From Streptomyces clavuligerus (lineage in GTDB: Bacteria > Actinomycetota > Actinomycetes > Streptomycetales > Streptomycetaceae): a DNA stretch of 64,000 nt. Below the pieces are notes generated by a model, which was given only the letters and a program-made list of their open reading frames with translations, had not been told where the DNA came from and ran no database searches. Both the position numbers and the translations under genes were made by a program. This document shows positions 27,706-36,552 of the stretch, piece after piece. The stretch is taken from positions 1,488,001-1,552,000 of the forward strand of contig NZ_CP027858.1 in NCBI RefSeq assembly GCF_005519465.1. Direction: 5' to 3'. Numbering within the stretch: position 1 is the stretch's first letter; every line of letters begins with the position of its first letter.

Positions 27706-28716
27706 TCAGCGGCGCTCGGGCTTGGCGCTGCGCCCCATCAGCTCCTTGAGCGCGACGGCGGGCGGCTTGCCGTCGTGGACGATGCCGACGACGGTCTCGG
27801 TGATCGGCATGTCGACGCCGTGGCGGCGGGCCAGATCGAGCACCGACTCACAGGACTTGACGCCCTCGGCGGTCTGCCGGGTGACGGCGATGGTCTCCTG
27901 GAGGGTCATGCCCTTGCCGAGGTTGGTGCCGAAGGTGTGGTTCCGGGAGAGCGGCGAGGAGCAGGTGGCCACCAGGTCGCCGAGGCCCGCGAGACCGGAG
28001 AAGGTCAGCGGGTCGGCGCCCATGGCGAGCCCGAGCCGGGTGGTCTCGGCCAGTCCCCGGGTGATCAGCGAGCCCTTGGCGTTGTCGCCGAGGCCCATGC
28101 CGTCGGCGATGCCGACCGCCAGCCCGATGACGTTCTTGACCGCGCCGCCGAGTTCGCAGCCGACCACATCGGTGTTGGTGTACGGGCGGAAGTACGGAGT
28201 GTGGCAGTGGGACTGGAGCCGCTGGGCGGCGGACTCGTCCCGGCAGGCGACCACGGCGGCGGCGGGCCGCCGCTGGGCGATCTCCCGGGCGAGGTTGGGC
28301 CCGGTGACGACGGCGACCCGCTCGGCGGGCACCCCGGCGACCTCCTCGATCACCTCGCTCATCCGCTTGGCGGTGCCGAGTTCGACGCCCTTCATCAACG
28401 AGACGAGCAGGGTGTCCGGCGGCAGCAGGGGGGCCCAGGCGGCGAGGTTGGCGCGCAGGGTCTGGGAGGGGACGGCGAGCACGGTGAAGTCGGCGCCGTC
28501 CAGCGCCTCGGCCGGGTCGGTGGTGGCCCGCACGCCCTCGGGCAGCTCGATCCCCGGGAGATAGTCGGGATTGGTCCGGGTGGTGTTGACGGCCTCGGCG
28601 AGTTCGGCGCGGCGGCCCCAGAGGGTCACCTCGCAGCCCGCGTCGGCGAGCACCGTCCCGAAGGCCGTTCCCCATGAGCCGGTCCCGAAGACGGCCGCCC
28701 TGGCGGGGTGTGTCAC
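27706..28716 (-). CDS. gpsA: Glycerol-3-phosphate dehydrogenase (NAD(P)+)
   Basis: A 336-residue dehydrogenase supplying glycerol-3-phosphate for phospholipids. NAD-binding AVFGTGSWGTAFGTVLAD, VTGPNLAREIA, catalytic Lys in GGAVKNVIGLAVGIADG and GLAGLGDLVATC are visible. The GTG at 28716 overlaps the plsC TGA as GTGA, so the two steps of lipid-headgroup and acyl assembly are coupled. Confidence 0.96.
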   Translation of the reverse strand: MTHPARAAVFGTGSWGTAFGTVLADAGCEVTLWGRRAELAEAVNTTRTNPDYLPGIELPEGVRATTDPAEALDGADFTVLAVPSQTLRANLAAWAPLLPPDTLLVSLMKGVELGTAKRMSEVIEEVAGVPAERVAVVTGPNLAREIAQRRPAAAVVACRDESAAQRLQSHCHTPYFRPYTNTDVVGCELGGAVKNVIGLAVGIADGMGLGDNAKGSLITRGLAETTRLGLAMGADPLTFSGLAGLGDLVATCSSPLSRNHTFGTNLGKGMTLQETIAVTRQTAEGVKSCESVLDLARRHGVDMPITETVVGIVHDGKPPAVALKELMGRSAKPERR

Positions 28717-29465
28717 AGCATTCCTTCCCCTGCGGCCTTGCGCCGCTGTTCTGCCCTCGCCGAGCGGTTGTCGTACGGCTCGGGCGGTGCTTTCTCCCCG
28801 CGTACGTCCTCCAGCAGCGCGGTGATCTCGGCCATGATGGCCTCGGTCGCCTCGCGCAGGAGCTCCGGGGTCGGCTCCCGATCGTAGAACCGGCTGAGGT
28901 CGACGGGCGGCCCGGCCTGCACGATCAGGGTCTTCCGGGGGAAGAGCCGGAACCGGTTGACCCTGGCGTACGGAGGCATCGCGAGGTTGGCGCCCCACTG
29001 GGCGACGGGGATGACGGGGGCACGGGTGCGCAGGGCGATCCGGGCCGCTCCGGTCTTGCCCGCCATGGGCCACATCTCCGGGTCGCGGGTGATGGTGCCC
29101 TCGGGGTAGAAGACCACGCACTCACCGTGCTCGATGGCGTCGACGGCGGTCCGGAAGGCGTCCATCGCGTCGGTGCTCTCGCGGTAGACGGGGATCTGCC
29201 CGGTCCGCCGGAACACCACGCCCACGAACGGGGCGCTGAAGAGGCCCGCCTTCGCCAGAAAGCGCGGCACCCGTCCGGTGTTGTACTGGTAGTGGGCGTA
29301 GGACAGGGGGTCCAGATACGAGTTGTGGTTCACCGCCGTGATGAATCCGCCCTCGGCCGGAATGTGTTCCATTCCCCGCCAGTCCCGTTTGAACAGAACC
29401 AGCAGCGGAGGTTTGGCGATGGCCGCTGCCAGGCGGTACCAGAAGCCGATTTTACGGCGGAACAC
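28713..29465 (-). CDS. plsC: 1-acyl-glycerol-3-phosphate acyltransferase (PlsC family)
   Basis: A 250-residue membrane-associated acyltransferase. The HX4D motif is NHNSYLDPL (about residues 40-48) and the substrate-binding block is FYPEGTITRD. GTG start at 29465 with GAGGAAGGG upstream gives VFRRKIGFWYRLA, the family's usual beginning; the open frame upstream is not PlsC-like. Feeds into phospholipid synthesis with the coupled gpsA. Confidence 0.92.
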   Translation of the reverse strand: MFRRKIGFWYRLAAAIAKPPLLVLFKRDWRGMEHIPAEGGFITAVNHNSYLDPLSYAHYQYNTGRVPRFLAKAGLFSAPFVGVVFRRTGQIPVYRESTDAMDAFRTAVDAIEHGECVVFYPEGTITRDPEMWPMAGKTGAARIALRTRAPVIPVAQWGANLAMPPYARVNRFRLFPRKTLIVQAGPPVDLSRFYDREPTPELLREATEAIMAEITALLEDVRGEKAPPEPYDNRSARAEQRRKAAGEGML

Positions 29466-29616
29466 TCGGATACCCTTCCTCGTGGACGACCGGGCCTTTG
29501 CCCGGTGGCCGGGGGTCAAGTGTCGCCCCAGGCACCTGGTCTGTCGAGGACACCGTACGCTCCGCGCACGGGCCCGGCCCGCCGTCCGGTCCGGCGCCGG
29601 GCCACAATGGGGCCCG

Positions 29617-30318
29617 ATGCACATGGACGGAGAGCTGGACACCCCGACCGGCACCGGGAGCCGCGCCACGCCCCTGGCGGGCTGGTCCCTGGTGATCCCC
29701 CTGAAACCCCTCGTCCTGGCGAAGAGCAGGCTCGCGCCCACGGCGGGGGACTCCTTGAGACCCCGGCTGGCGCTGGCGTTTGCGCAGGACACCGTGGCCG
29801 CGGCGCTGGCCTGCCCCGCCGTTCGGGATGTGGCGGTCGTCACGGACGATCACACGGCGGGCGGGGCGCTCGCGGCGCTCGGGGCACGGATCGTGCCGGA
29901 CGTCCCGGGCGGGGGGCTCAACGCGGCGCTGTCCCACGGCGTGCTGGCGGTCCGCCAGGGCCGGCCCGGCGCGGCGGTCGCCGCGCTCAACGCGGATCTG
30001 CCCGCGCTGCGGCCCCTGGAATTGGCCCGGGTACTCGCCTATGCGGGCGGATTTCCACGAGCTTTTCTCGCCGATGCGGCCGGTATCGGGACGACTTTGC
30101 TCTCCGCGGCCGGTGGAGTGGAATTGCGCCCGGGTTTCGGCGGCTCCTCGCGGAGCAGGCATTCGGCTTCCGGTGCGGTGGAAATTCCGCTTGACGGGGT
30201 GGATTCGGTGCGCCAGGACGTGGACACCGGAATCGACCTGGCGGCGGCTCTGGCCCTGGGGGTGGGGCCGTGCACGGCGGCCCGGCTGGAGCCGGGAATC
30301 CCCGTCGGGGACCACTGA
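29617..30318 (+). CDS. cofC: 2-phospho-lactate/phosphoenolpyruvate guanylyltransferase CofC (FbiD)
   Basis: A 233-residue nucleotidyltransferase activating the 3-carbon phospho acid with GTP in coenzyme F420 synthesis. Signatures: LVIPLKPLVLAKSRLAP, VVTDDHTAGG, LNADLPAL and VRQDVDTGIDL. The ATG at 29617 (MHMDGELDTP) is chosen; 29623 is an alternative, and both give an extra 15-20 residues before the fold begins. No strong Shine-Dalgarno; a leaderless start is possible. The other F420 genes are not in the window. Confidence 0.85.
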   Translation: MHMDGELDTPTGTGSRATPLAGWSLVIPLKPLVLAKSRLAPTAGDSLRPRLALAFAQDTVAAALACPAVRDVAVVTDDHTAGGALAALGARIVPDVPGGGLNAALSHGVLAVRQGRPGAAVAALNADLPALRPLELARVLAYAGGFPRAFLADAAGIGTTLLSAAGGVELRPGFGGSSRSRHSASGAVEIPLDGVDSVRQDVDTGIDLAAALALGVGPCTAARLEPGIPVGDH

Positions 30319-30495
30319 GACACCGGATTCCGGCGGAATGTCCCGGGCTTCCACGGACCGGGACTCCTGCGGATCGGGACCCCTGCGGATCGGGACCCCC
30401 GCGGGCCCGCGGCTCCCATCGGCCCGGCCCTCTCTCGGACCCGGACCTGCGGCTCCCACGGACCGGACGGGCGCGCCCGGCAGGGCGGGAAGCCC

Positions 30496-30501
30496 TAAGC
30501 T
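30496..30501 (+). promoter_or_regulatory. Candidate -10 box for a leaderless mini-gene
   Basis: TAAGCT followed by 7 nt and then the ATG at 30509, with no Shine-Dalgarno between. No clear -35. Confidence 0.4.
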
Positions 30502-30508
30502 GGCGGGC

Positions 30509-30712
30509 ATGCAGGCGACCTCGTACACCTACGACCCCGAGACCCGCAGCGGGAGCGTGCTGCTCGACGACGGGACCCCCGTGGAGTTCGGCACGGCGGC
30601 CTTCGACGCCGGGGGGCTGCGGCTGCTCCGTCCCGGGCAGCGGGTGCGGATCGAGACGGAGGGCGCGGGCGCGGAGCTGCGGATCACCCTGGTGACCCTC
30701 CAGACCTTCTGA
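30509..30712 (+). CDS. Small cold-shock-like (OB-fold) protein
   Basis: A 67-residue protein reading SYTYDPETRSGSVLLDDGTP, then VEFGTAAFDAGGLRLLRPGQ and a beta-rich end RITLVTLQTF. The spacing G-V-L-L-D-D-G and RPGQRVRIE resembles cold-shock/S1-like beta barrels, though the usual aromatic RNP motifs (KGFGFI) are missing. It follows cofC by 190 bp. Codon bias supports it as a real gene. Function unknown. Confidence 0.65.
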   Translation: MQATSYTYDPETRSGSVLLDDGTPVEFGTAAFDAGGLRLLRPGQRVRIETEGAGAELRITLVTLQTF

Positions 30713-30860
30713 CGGGCCCGCGCGGCCCCGGGCACGGCCCCGCCACGGCCGTTCCGGACCTCTCGACGGCTGTGCCGCATCCCCGGCGCCTCCCGCGTCC
30801 CCACAGGTCAGCGAGGCCGGACAAGGAACGGGAGAACGGGGGCGGGCGCGGGGAACACCG

Positions 30861-30892
30861 CGGGCCGGGCTCCCCGGAAGGAGCCCGGCCCG
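30861..30892. terminator. Terminator between mini-gene and hupS
   Basis: A perfect 13-bp stem (30861-30873 with 30880-30892), loop CCGGAA, 29 bp past the hupS stop. Confidence 0.85.
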
Positions 30893-30921
30893 GCGCATGA
30901 GCGGCCCGGTGGTGGGTCCGC

Positions 30922-31590
30922 CTACCTCTTCCTGGCAGTCGCCGTCTTCTTGGCGGCGGTCTTGCGCGCCGTCGTCTTCTTGGCCGGGGCCTTCTTGGCG
31001 GTGGCCTTCTTCGCCGGGGCGGTCTTCTTCGCCACGGTCTTCTTCGCCGTCGTGGCCTTCTTCGCCGGTGCCGCCTTCTTGGCGGTGGTGGCCTTCTTGG
31101 CCGTGGTCGCCTTCTTGGCGGTGGTGGCCTTCTTCGCGGGAGCCGCCTTCTTGGCGGTCGTCGCCTTCTTCGCCACGGCCTTCTTCGCCGTCGTGGCCTT
31201 CTTGGCGGTGGTGGCCTTCTTGGCCGCGGCCTTCTTCACGGTCGCCGAAGCGCCGCCGGTCAGGCTGCCCTTGGGCGCCTTCTTCACCGAGACCTCACCG
31301 CCGCGCGGGAGCTTCTTCGCACCGCTGACCAGGTCCTTGAAGCCCTGGCCCGCGCGGAAGCGGGGCACGGAGGTCTTCTTGACCCGCACCCGCTCACCCG
31401 TCTGCGGGTTGCGGGCGTAACGGGCGGGACGCTCGACCTTCTCGAACGAGCCGAATCCGGTGACCGAGACCCGGTCCCCGGCGACCACCGCGCGGACGAT
31501 CGCGTCCAGCACCGAGTCGACGGCGTCCGCGGCCTGCTGTCGGCCGCCGAGCTTGTCGGCAATCGCTTCTACTAGCTGCGCCTTGTTCAC
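30922..31590 (-). CDS. hupS: Lysine-tailed histone-like protein HupS
   Basis: A 222-residue nucleoid protein. Residues 1-92 are an HU fold ([36 protein letters not shown]). Residues about 115-222 form a Lys/Ala/Thr tail built of [13 protein letters not shown] repeats, like eukaryotic histone H1. In Streptomyces HupS compacts the spore nucleoid, while HupA is the tail-less paralogue. GTG start at 31590 behind GGGGAAG. Confidence 0.95.
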   Translation of the reverse strand: MNKAQLVEAIADKLGGRQQAADAVDSVLDAIVRAVVAGDRVSVTGFGSFEKVERPARYARNPQTGERVRVKKTSVPRFRAGQGFKDLVSGAKKLPRGGEVSVKKAPKGSLTGGASATVKKAAAKKATTAKKATTAKKAVAKKATTAKKAAPAKKATTAKKATTAKKATTAKKAAPAKKATTAKKTVAKKTAPAKKATAKKAPAKKTTARKTAAKKTATARKR

Positions 31591-31641
31591 GTCTTCCCCT
31601 TCGGAGACATTGCCTGAACGAAACCGTCCAGGCTTTTTCGC

Positions 31642-31670
31642 ACGTTAGGCAGATATATACCGCAAATCAA
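31642..31670 (-). promoter_or_regulatory. hupS promoter
   Basis: On the minus strand TTGATT (31665-31670), 17 bp, TAACGT (31642-31647), in an A/T-rich stretch 52 bp before the GTG. Matches the HrdB-type consensus TTGACN-17-TANNNT. Confidence 0.65.
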
Positions 31671-31744
31671 ACACGAAACGGTCTAATCACCCTAGTGCCG
31701 CAACGAAGTCGACTACCGAAGTCGTCTTCGCGGGAGTTCAGGTG

Positions 31745-31972
31745 TCAGTCGCCTTCAGGGAATCGACCTTCGGAGAGGTCCTTCATCAAGCGGTCCAGAC
31801 GCCGTGCGGCATCCGGGAGATCGTGCTTCGCCGCAGCCGTGATGACCAGCAGCTTCCGGGCGAGCGCCTTCCTTACGCCCTCCGGGACTTGCAGTTCGCG
31901 CACCAGGCGGTGCGCTTCCTTCAATCGGGTGGCGACAGTCGCATAGAGCTTGAGTTGACTGTCGCGTTCCAT
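31745..31972 (-). CDS. Small conserved helical protein of unknown function
   Basis: A 75-residue, charged, all-helical protein (MERDSQLKLYATVATRLKEA, then HRLVRELQVPEGVRKALARK). It is conserved by my recollection between leuD and hupS in Streptomyces. No known domain; pattern suggests a helical bundle. The ATG at 31972 is the only start with this codon bias. A leuCD terminator lies 54 bp upstream, so it probably has its own promoter. Confidence 0.7.
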   Translation of the reverse strand: MERDSQLKLYATVATRLKEAHRLVRELQVPEGVRKALARKLLVITAAAKHDLPDAARRLDRLMKDLSEGRFPEGD

Positions 31973-32025
31973 GCACCGATTGTGCCATCTGGGGCGAGTT
32001 GTCGCCCGGCGGGGTCTCAACAGAC

Positions 32026-32061
32026 GACTGCGCCCCCCACCGGACGGTGGAGGGCACAGTC
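32026..32061 (-). terminator. leuCD terminator
   Basis: A 16-bp imperfect stem: GACTG and GCCCCCCACC (32026-32041) pair with GGTGGAGGGC and CAGTC (32046-32061), with two mismatches. It follows the leuD stop by 15 bp. Confidence 0.7.
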
Positions 32062-32076
32062 GGGGAAAGCCGCTGA

Positions 32077-32670
32077 TCAGACCTGAAGTGTGCGCGGTTT
32101 GTGGGCCGGGCGGGCCCCTTCGTAAGCCGCGATGTCCGATTCGTGCTGGAGGGTGAGGGAGATGTCGTCCAGCCCGTTCAGCAGCCGCCAGCGGGCGTTC
32201 TCGTCCAGCTCGAAGGGGGCCGTGATCCCCTCGGCCCGGACCTCGCGGGCCTCCAGGTCGACGGTGATCTCGGCGGTGGGGTCGGCCTCGGTCAGCTCCC
32301 AGAGCCGGTCCACGGTCTCCTGCGGCAGAACGACGGTCAGCAGACCGTTCTTGAGCGAGTTGCCCCGGAAGATATCGGCGAACCGGGCCGAGATCACGGT
32401 CTTGAAGCCATAGTTCTGAAGCGCCCAGACGGCGTGCTCCCGGGAGGAGCCCGTACCGAAGTCGGGGCCCGCGACCAGCACCGTCGCGCCCTGTCGCTCC
32501 GGCCGGTTGAACACGAAGCCGGGGTCCTTGCGCCATGCCTCGAAGAGCCCGTCCTCGAAGCCGTCGCGGGTGACCTTCTTCAGCCAGTGGGCGGGGATGA
32601 TCTGGTCGGTGTCGACGTTGCTGCGGCGCAGCGGGACGGCCCGGCCGGTGTGTGCGGTGAAAGCTTCCAT
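32077..32670 (-). CDS. leuD: 3-isopropylmalate dehydratase small subunit
   Basis: A 197-residue swivel domain of isopropylmalate isomerase in leucine synthesis. Signatures: [37 protein letters not shown] and [15 protein letters not shown] at 32670, 6 bp after leuC. Same operon as leuC and presumably under NdgR control. Confidence 0.97.
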   Translation of the reverse strand: MEAFTAHTGRAVPLRRSNVDTDQIIPAHWLKKVTRDGFEDGLFEAWRKDPGFVFNRPERQGATVLVAGPDFGTGSSREHAVWALQNYGFKTVISARFADIFRGNSLKNGLLTVVLPQETVDRLWELTEADPTAEITVDLEAREVRAEGITAPFELDENARWRLLNGLDDISLTLQHESDIAAYEGARPAHKPRTLQV

Positions 32671-32676
32671 GGCTGA

Positions 32677-34104
32677 TCAGACTCCAGCGGGCGTACGGGC
32701 GGCGTCGGCGAGGTCGGCCGGGGAGGCCAGATGTCCGAGGACGGCGGTGGCGGCGGCGACCGGGGGCGAGACCAGGTGGGTGCGTCCGCCCTTGCCCTGG
32801 CGGCCCTCGAAGTTGCGGTTGGAGGTGGACGCGGAACGCTCGCCGGGAGCGAGTTGGTCGGGGTTCATGCCCAGACACATCGAGCAGCCCGCGTGCCGCC
32901 ATTCGGCGCCGGCGGCGGTGAACACCTTGTCCAGGCCCTCGGCGACGGCCTGGAGGGAGACCCGGACGGAGCCGGGGACGACCAGCATCCGTACGCCGTC
33001 GGCGACTTTGCGGCCCTCCAGCACGGTGGCGGCCGAGCGCAGGTCCTCGATCCGGCCGTTGGTGCACGAGCCTACGAAGACGGTGTCCACGGTGATGTCC
33101 CGCAGCGGCTGCCCCGCGGCCAACCCCATGTACTCCAGGGCCTTTTCGGCGGCCAGGCGCTCCGAAGCGTCCTCGTACGAAGCCGGATCGGGGACGCTCG
33201 CGGAGAGCGGGGCGCCCTGGCCCGGGTTGGTGCCCCAGGTGACGAACGGGGAGAGCGCGGCGGCGTCGATGACCACCTCGGCGTCGAAGACGGCGTCGTC
33301 GTCGCTGCGCAGGGTCTTCCAGTACGCGACGGCGGCGTCCCACTCCTCGTCCCGGGGGGCGTGGTCGCGGTCCTTGAGGTAGGCGAAGGTGGTCTCGTCG
33401 GGGGCGATCATGCCCGCGCGTGCACCGGCCTCGATGGACATGTTGCAGATGGTCATCCGGGACTCCATCGAGAGCTTCTCGATGGCCGGGCCGCGGTACT
33501 CCAGGATGTAGCCCTGGCCGCCGCCGGTGCCGATCCTCGCGATGATCGCCAGGATGAGGTCCTTGGCGGTGACCCCGTCGGGCAGCTCGCCCTCGACGGT
33601 GATCGCCATGGTCCTGGGCCGGGCCAGCGGCAGCGTCTGGGTGGCCAGCACATGCTCCACCTGGGAGGTGCCGATGCCGAAGGCCAGCGCGCCGAAGGCG
33701 CCGTGGGTGGAGGTGTGCGAGTCGCCGCAGACCACGGTGGTGCCGGGCTGGGTCAGTCCGAGCTGGGGGCCCACGACATGGACGACCCCCTGCTCGACAT
33801 CGCCCAGCGGGTGCAGCCGGACGCCGAACTCGGCGCAGTTCTTGCGCAGGGTCTCCAACTGGGCGCGGGAGACCGGGTCCGCGATCGGCTTGTCGATGTC
33901 GAGGGTGGGGGTGTTGTGGTCCTCGGTGGCGATGGTCAGGTCGAGCCGCCGCACGGTACGACCGCTCATCCGCAGGCCGTCGAACGCCTGGGGGCTGGTC
34001 ACCTCGTGCAGCAGGTGCAGATCGATGTAGAGGAGGTCGGGCTCGCCTTCGGCGCGCCGGACGACATGGTCGTCCCAGACCTTCTCCGCGAGTGTCCTAC
34101 CCAT
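32677..34104 (-). CDS. leuC: 3-isopropylmalate dehydratase large subunit
   Basis: A 475-residue aconitase-type [4Fe-4S] enzyme. Cluster ligands are in [14 protein letters not shown] and [31 protein letters not shown] and [16 protein letters not shown] are further hallmarks. The ATG at 34104 has GGAGGGAAAGCG upstream. Divergent from ndgR across a palindromic operator. Confidence 0.98.
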   Translation of the reverse strand: MGRTLAEKVWDDHVVRRAEGEPDLLYIDLHLLHEVTSPQAFDGLRMSGRTVRRLDLTIATEDHNTPTLDIDKPIADPVSRAQLETLRKNCAEFGVRLHPLGDVEQGVVHVVGPQLGLTQPGTTVVCGDSHTSTHGAFGALAFGIGTSQVEHVLATQTLPLARPRTMAITVEGELPDGVTAKDLILAIIARIGTGGGQGYILEYRGPAIEKLSMESRMTICNMSIEAGARAGMIAPDETTFAYLKDRDHAPRDEEWDAAVAYWKTLRSDDDAVFDAEVVIDAAALSPFVTWGTNPGQGAPLSASVPDPASYEDASERLAAEKALEYMGLAAGQPLRDITVDTVFVGSCTNGRIEDLRSAATVLEGRKVADGVRMLVVPGSVRVSLQAVAEGLDKVFTAAGAEWRHAGCSMCLGMNPDQLAPGERSASTSNRNFEGRQGKGGRTHLVSPPVAAATAVLGHLASPADLADAARTPAGV

Positions 34105-34210
34105 CGCTTTCCCTCCGGCCGGCCGCACTGCCGGCACATGTAGAGACCTGTGCGGGCCCTGGTGCAACGGCGCCGCCATTACAGACTGGCGGGTTCTCCG
34201 GAACTTTGAA

Positions 34211-34237
34211 CTTGCGTTTCACACTGTGAGACGCAAG
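34211..34237. promoter_or_regulatory. NdgR-type operator between leuC and ndgR
   Basis: A 27-bp interrupted palindrome: CTTGCGTTTCAC (34211-34222), ACT, GTGAGACGCAAG (34226-34237); 11 of 12 arm positions match. It ends 9 nt before the ndgR ATG and lies 107-133 bp before leuC. NdgR/AreB is known to bind this intergenic region in other Streptomyces. Confidence 0.85.
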
Positions 34238-34246
34238 TATCGTTGC

Positions 34247-34966
34247 ATGGACAACTCTAGCGGCGTCGGCGTACTCGACAAGGCGGCTCTGGTTCTGAGC
34301 GCACTGGAGTCCGGTCCGGCCACCCTCGCCGGGCTGGTCGCGGCCACCGGGCTCGCCCGCCCCACGGCCCATCGGCTGGCCGTGGCACTGGAACACCACC
34401 GGATGGTGGCGAGGGACATGCAGGGCCGGTTCATCCTCGGTCCCCGGCTGTCCGAGCTGGCCGCGGCGGCCGGTGAGGACCGGCTGCTGGCCACCGCCGG
34501 ACCGGTCCTCACCCATCTGCGGGACGTGACGGGCGAGAGCGCGCAGCTCTATCGCCGCCAGGGGGACATGCGGATCTGTGTCGCGGCGGCGGAACGGCTG
34601 TCCGGACTGCGGGACACCGTCCCGGTGGGCTCCACGCTCACGATGAAGGCGGGCTCCTCCGCGCAGATCCTGATGGCCTGGGAGGAGCCCGAGCGGCTGC
34701 ACCGGGGGCTCCAGGGGGCGCGTTTCACGGCGACGGCGCTGTCGGGCGTACGGCGGCGCGGCTGGGCCCAGTCGATCGGCGAGCGCGAGCCGGGCGTGGC
34801 CTCGGTCTCCGCTCCCGTACGGGGGCCCTCCAACCGCGTGGTGGCTGCCGTGTCGGTCTCCGGGCCGATCGAGCGGCTGACCCGCCACCCGGGCCGGATG
34901 CACGCCCAGGCGGTCATCGACTCGGCCGCCCGGCTGTCGGAGGCGCTGCGCCGCAGCGGCGGCTGA
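34247..34966 (+). CDS. ndgR: IclR-family regulator NdgR (AreB)
   Basis: A 239-residue regulator: N-terminal winged helix (SALESGPATLAGLVAATGLA, ARPTAHRLAVALEHH) and a C-terminal ligand-binding domain (QILMAWEEPERLHRGL, VSAPVRGPSNRVVAAVSVSG). NdgR controls leuCD and nitrogen-dependent growth and antibiotics. The ATG at 34247 gives the known start MDNSSGVGVLDKAAL; an in-frame GTG at 34226 lies inside the operator and is less likely. Confidence 0.95.
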   Translation: MDNSSGVGVLDKAALVLSALESGPATLAGLVAATGLARPTAHRLAVALEHHRMVARDMQGRFILGPRLSELAAAAGEDRLLATAGPVLTHLRDVTGESAQLYRRQGDMRICVAAAERLSGLRDTVPVGSTLTMKAGSSAQILMAWEEPERLHRGLQGARFTATALSGVRRRGWAQSIGEREPGVASVSAPVRGPSNRVVAAVSVSGPIERLTRHPGRMHAQAVIDSAARLSEALRRSGG

Positions 34967-35092
34967 GCCTCCCGGCCCCGACGGCCGCCCCGCGCATCAC
35001 CGTCAGGCGCCGTCCCACCCTCGCTGAGCTGCGGAGACGGGACGGCGCCGACCCGAGATCCCCGGCTTTCGCGGCCCCTGGCCGCAGACAAC

Positions 35093-35129
35093 GGAAAGCC
35101 CCTCCGCGATGATCGCGAAGGGGCTTTCC
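35093..35129. terminator. Terminator between ndgR and the tRNA cluster
   Basis: An 11-bp outer stem (35093-35103 with 35119-35129) plus a 5-bp inner stem around a TGA loop, one mismatch between them. It can end ndgR and the minus-strand tRNA transcript, which stops 6 bp before it. Confidence 0.85.
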
Positions 35130-35134
35130 CTCTG

Positions 35135-35207
35135 TACCCCCGACCGGATTCGAACCGGCGCTACCGCCTTGAGAGGGCGGCGTGCTAGGCCGCTACACAA
35201 CGGGGGC
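35135..35207 (-). tRNA. tRNA-Glu (CUC)
   Basis: 73 nt; anticodon stem-loop CCGCC-CTCTCAA-GGCGG gives anticodon CTC. T arm CCGG-TTCGAAT-CCGG, discriminator A. Last gene of a five-tRNA minus-strand array. Confidence 0.97.
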
Positions 35208-35231
35208 AAGTCTATGAGATCCAAGGATCTG

Positions 35232-35303
35232 CTGGCCTACCTGGACTCGAACCAAGACTAACTGAACCAGAATCAGTCGTGCTGCCAATTACACCATAGG
35301 CCA
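35232..35303 (-). tRNA. tRNA-Gln (CUG)
   Basis: 72 nt; acceptor TGGCCTA pairs with TAGGCCA, discriminator G. Anticodon stem-loop ACTGA-TTCTGGT-TCAGT gives anticodon CTG. Confidence 0.97.
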
Positions 35304-35318
35304 TGGTGGTTCAGACCG

Positions 35319-35391
35319 TACCCCCGACCGGATTCGAACCGGCGCTACCGCCTTGAGAGGGCGGCGTGCTAGGCCGCTACACAACGGGGGC
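35319..35391 (-). tRNA. tRNA-Glu (CUC)
   Basis: 73 nt, identical to the copy at 35135-35207 in the tRNA body. Confidence 0.97.
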
Positions 35392-35476
35392 CCTAGCGAT
35401 CCCGACCCGGTGTGATCCGGGTCACTGTCACCGTGCGGTCACCAGGAGCGACCTGATGATCAACGGGATGGATCTG

Positions 35477-35549
35477 TACCCCCGACCGGATTCGAACCGG
35501 CGCTACTGCCTTGAGAGGGCAGCGTGCTAGGCCGCTACACAACGGGGGC
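35477..35549 (-). tRNA. tRNA-Glu (CUC), anticodon-stem variant
   Basis: 73 nt. It differs from the other two tRNA-Glu genes by a compensated base pair in the anticodon stem (CTGCC with GGCAG instead of CCGCC with GGCGG). The anticodon is CTC. Confidence 0.97.
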
Positions 35550-35570
35550 TTTGCAGATGAGCTCTGCGAG

Positions 35571-35642
35571 CTGGCCTACCTGGACTCGAACCAAGACTAA
35601 CTGAACCAGAATCAGTCGTGCTGCCAATTACACCATAGGCCA
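35571..35642 (-). tRNA. tRNA-Gln (CUG)
   Basis: 72 nt, same sequence as 35232-35303. It is the first gene of the array. Just upstream on the minus strand is a small CCCCC-TTAC-GGGGG hairpin (35654-35667), probably in the precursor leader. Confidence 0.97.
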
Positions 35643-35729
35643 CCAAGGCGCAACCCCCTTACGGGGGCCTTGCTCGGTTTACGCTGTCCGTTCCGGCTTT
35701 TTGCCTTCCCGGGCGGCGCAGAAAGAACA

Positions 35730-36446
35730 TTACCCGAAGGTGTCCGGCGCTCCAAAACGGGTATCCCCCCGCAGCAGCGCGGGGAGCTGGTCGAGGCCCG
35801 TGATCCGGGTCAGTTCGGGTCGGCCGCCCCGGCCCGGGCGGTCGAGCCAGATGCCCAGGAGCCCCGCTTCACCGGCCCCCCGGGCGTCGATGTCGGGCTC
35901 GTCGCCGACGTACGCCACCTGCTCCGGCGGGAGTCCCAGCGAGCGGCAGGCGGCGTGGAACGCCTCCGGGTCCGGCTTGGAGCTGCCCAGCTCCACGGCG
36001 CAGACGACGGTCTCGAAGCGGTCGGCCACCCCGAGGGCGGCCAGCCTCGGCCGCTGGACCTCCAGGGTGGAGTTGGAGAGCACGGCGTGCCGGTATCCCC
36101 CGAGGGCGTCCAGGGCCGGTACGACGTCCGGGAAGAGGCTCCAGGCGGTCCTGAAGTGGACGAGGTAGCGGGCGAACCAGTCGTCCGCCTCCGGGTCGCT
36201 CAGGGCCGTGCCGGTGAACGCCCGTACCCGGTCGCGGCGCTGTCCCGGGAAGTCCACCTCCCCGGCGGAGAGCCGGGCCCAGTGGATCGCGGTCAGCTCC
36301 TTCCAACGGGCGAGGGCCTGGGCGACGGAGGTGAATCCGCCGGCCAGGCCCTCGGTGCGCAGATGCCGTTCCATGCCCAGATGGTCGGCGCGTCCGTAGT
36401 CGAAGATCGTGTCGTCGATGTCCCAGAGGACCGCGCGGATCGTCAT
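35730..36446 (-). CDS. HAD-superfamily hydrolase
   Basis: A 238-residue HAD phosphatase. Motif I DIDDTIFDYG (nucleophile Asp and general acid Asp), motif II VLSNST, motif III Lys in GSSKPDPEAFH and motif IV YVGDEPDIDARGA are all present, so it should be active. A helical C1 cap lies between motifs I and II. The substrate is unknown. ATG at 36446 opens directly to motif I. A strong terminator separates it from gltX. Confidence 0.9.
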   Translation of the reverse strand: MTIRAVLWDIDDTIFDYGRADHLGMERHLRTEGLAGGFTSVAQALARWKELTAIHWARLSAGEVDFPGQRRDRVRAFTGTALSDPEADDWFARYLVHFRTAWSLFPDVVPALDALGGYRHAVLSNSTLEVQRPRLAALGVADRFETVVCAVELGSSKPDPEAFHAACRSLGLPPEQVAYVGDEPDIDARGAGEAGLLGIWLDRPGRGGRPELTRITGLDQLPALLRGDTRFGAPDTFG

Positions 36447-36473
36447 GATCCTCACAGTAACCGGGAACGGCGC

Positions 36474-36527
36474 GGCCCGTCCCGGTCCCGGCCGCCCGGA
36501 TCGGGGCGTTCGGGACCGGGACGGGCC
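36474..36527 (-). terminator. gltX terminator
   Basis: A perfect 17-bp stem (36474-36490 with 36511-36527), loop 20 nt, 26 bp after the gltX stop. Confidence 0.85.
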
Positions 36528-36552
36528 GGGGTGCGGCTCGGTCCGCGCCGGG

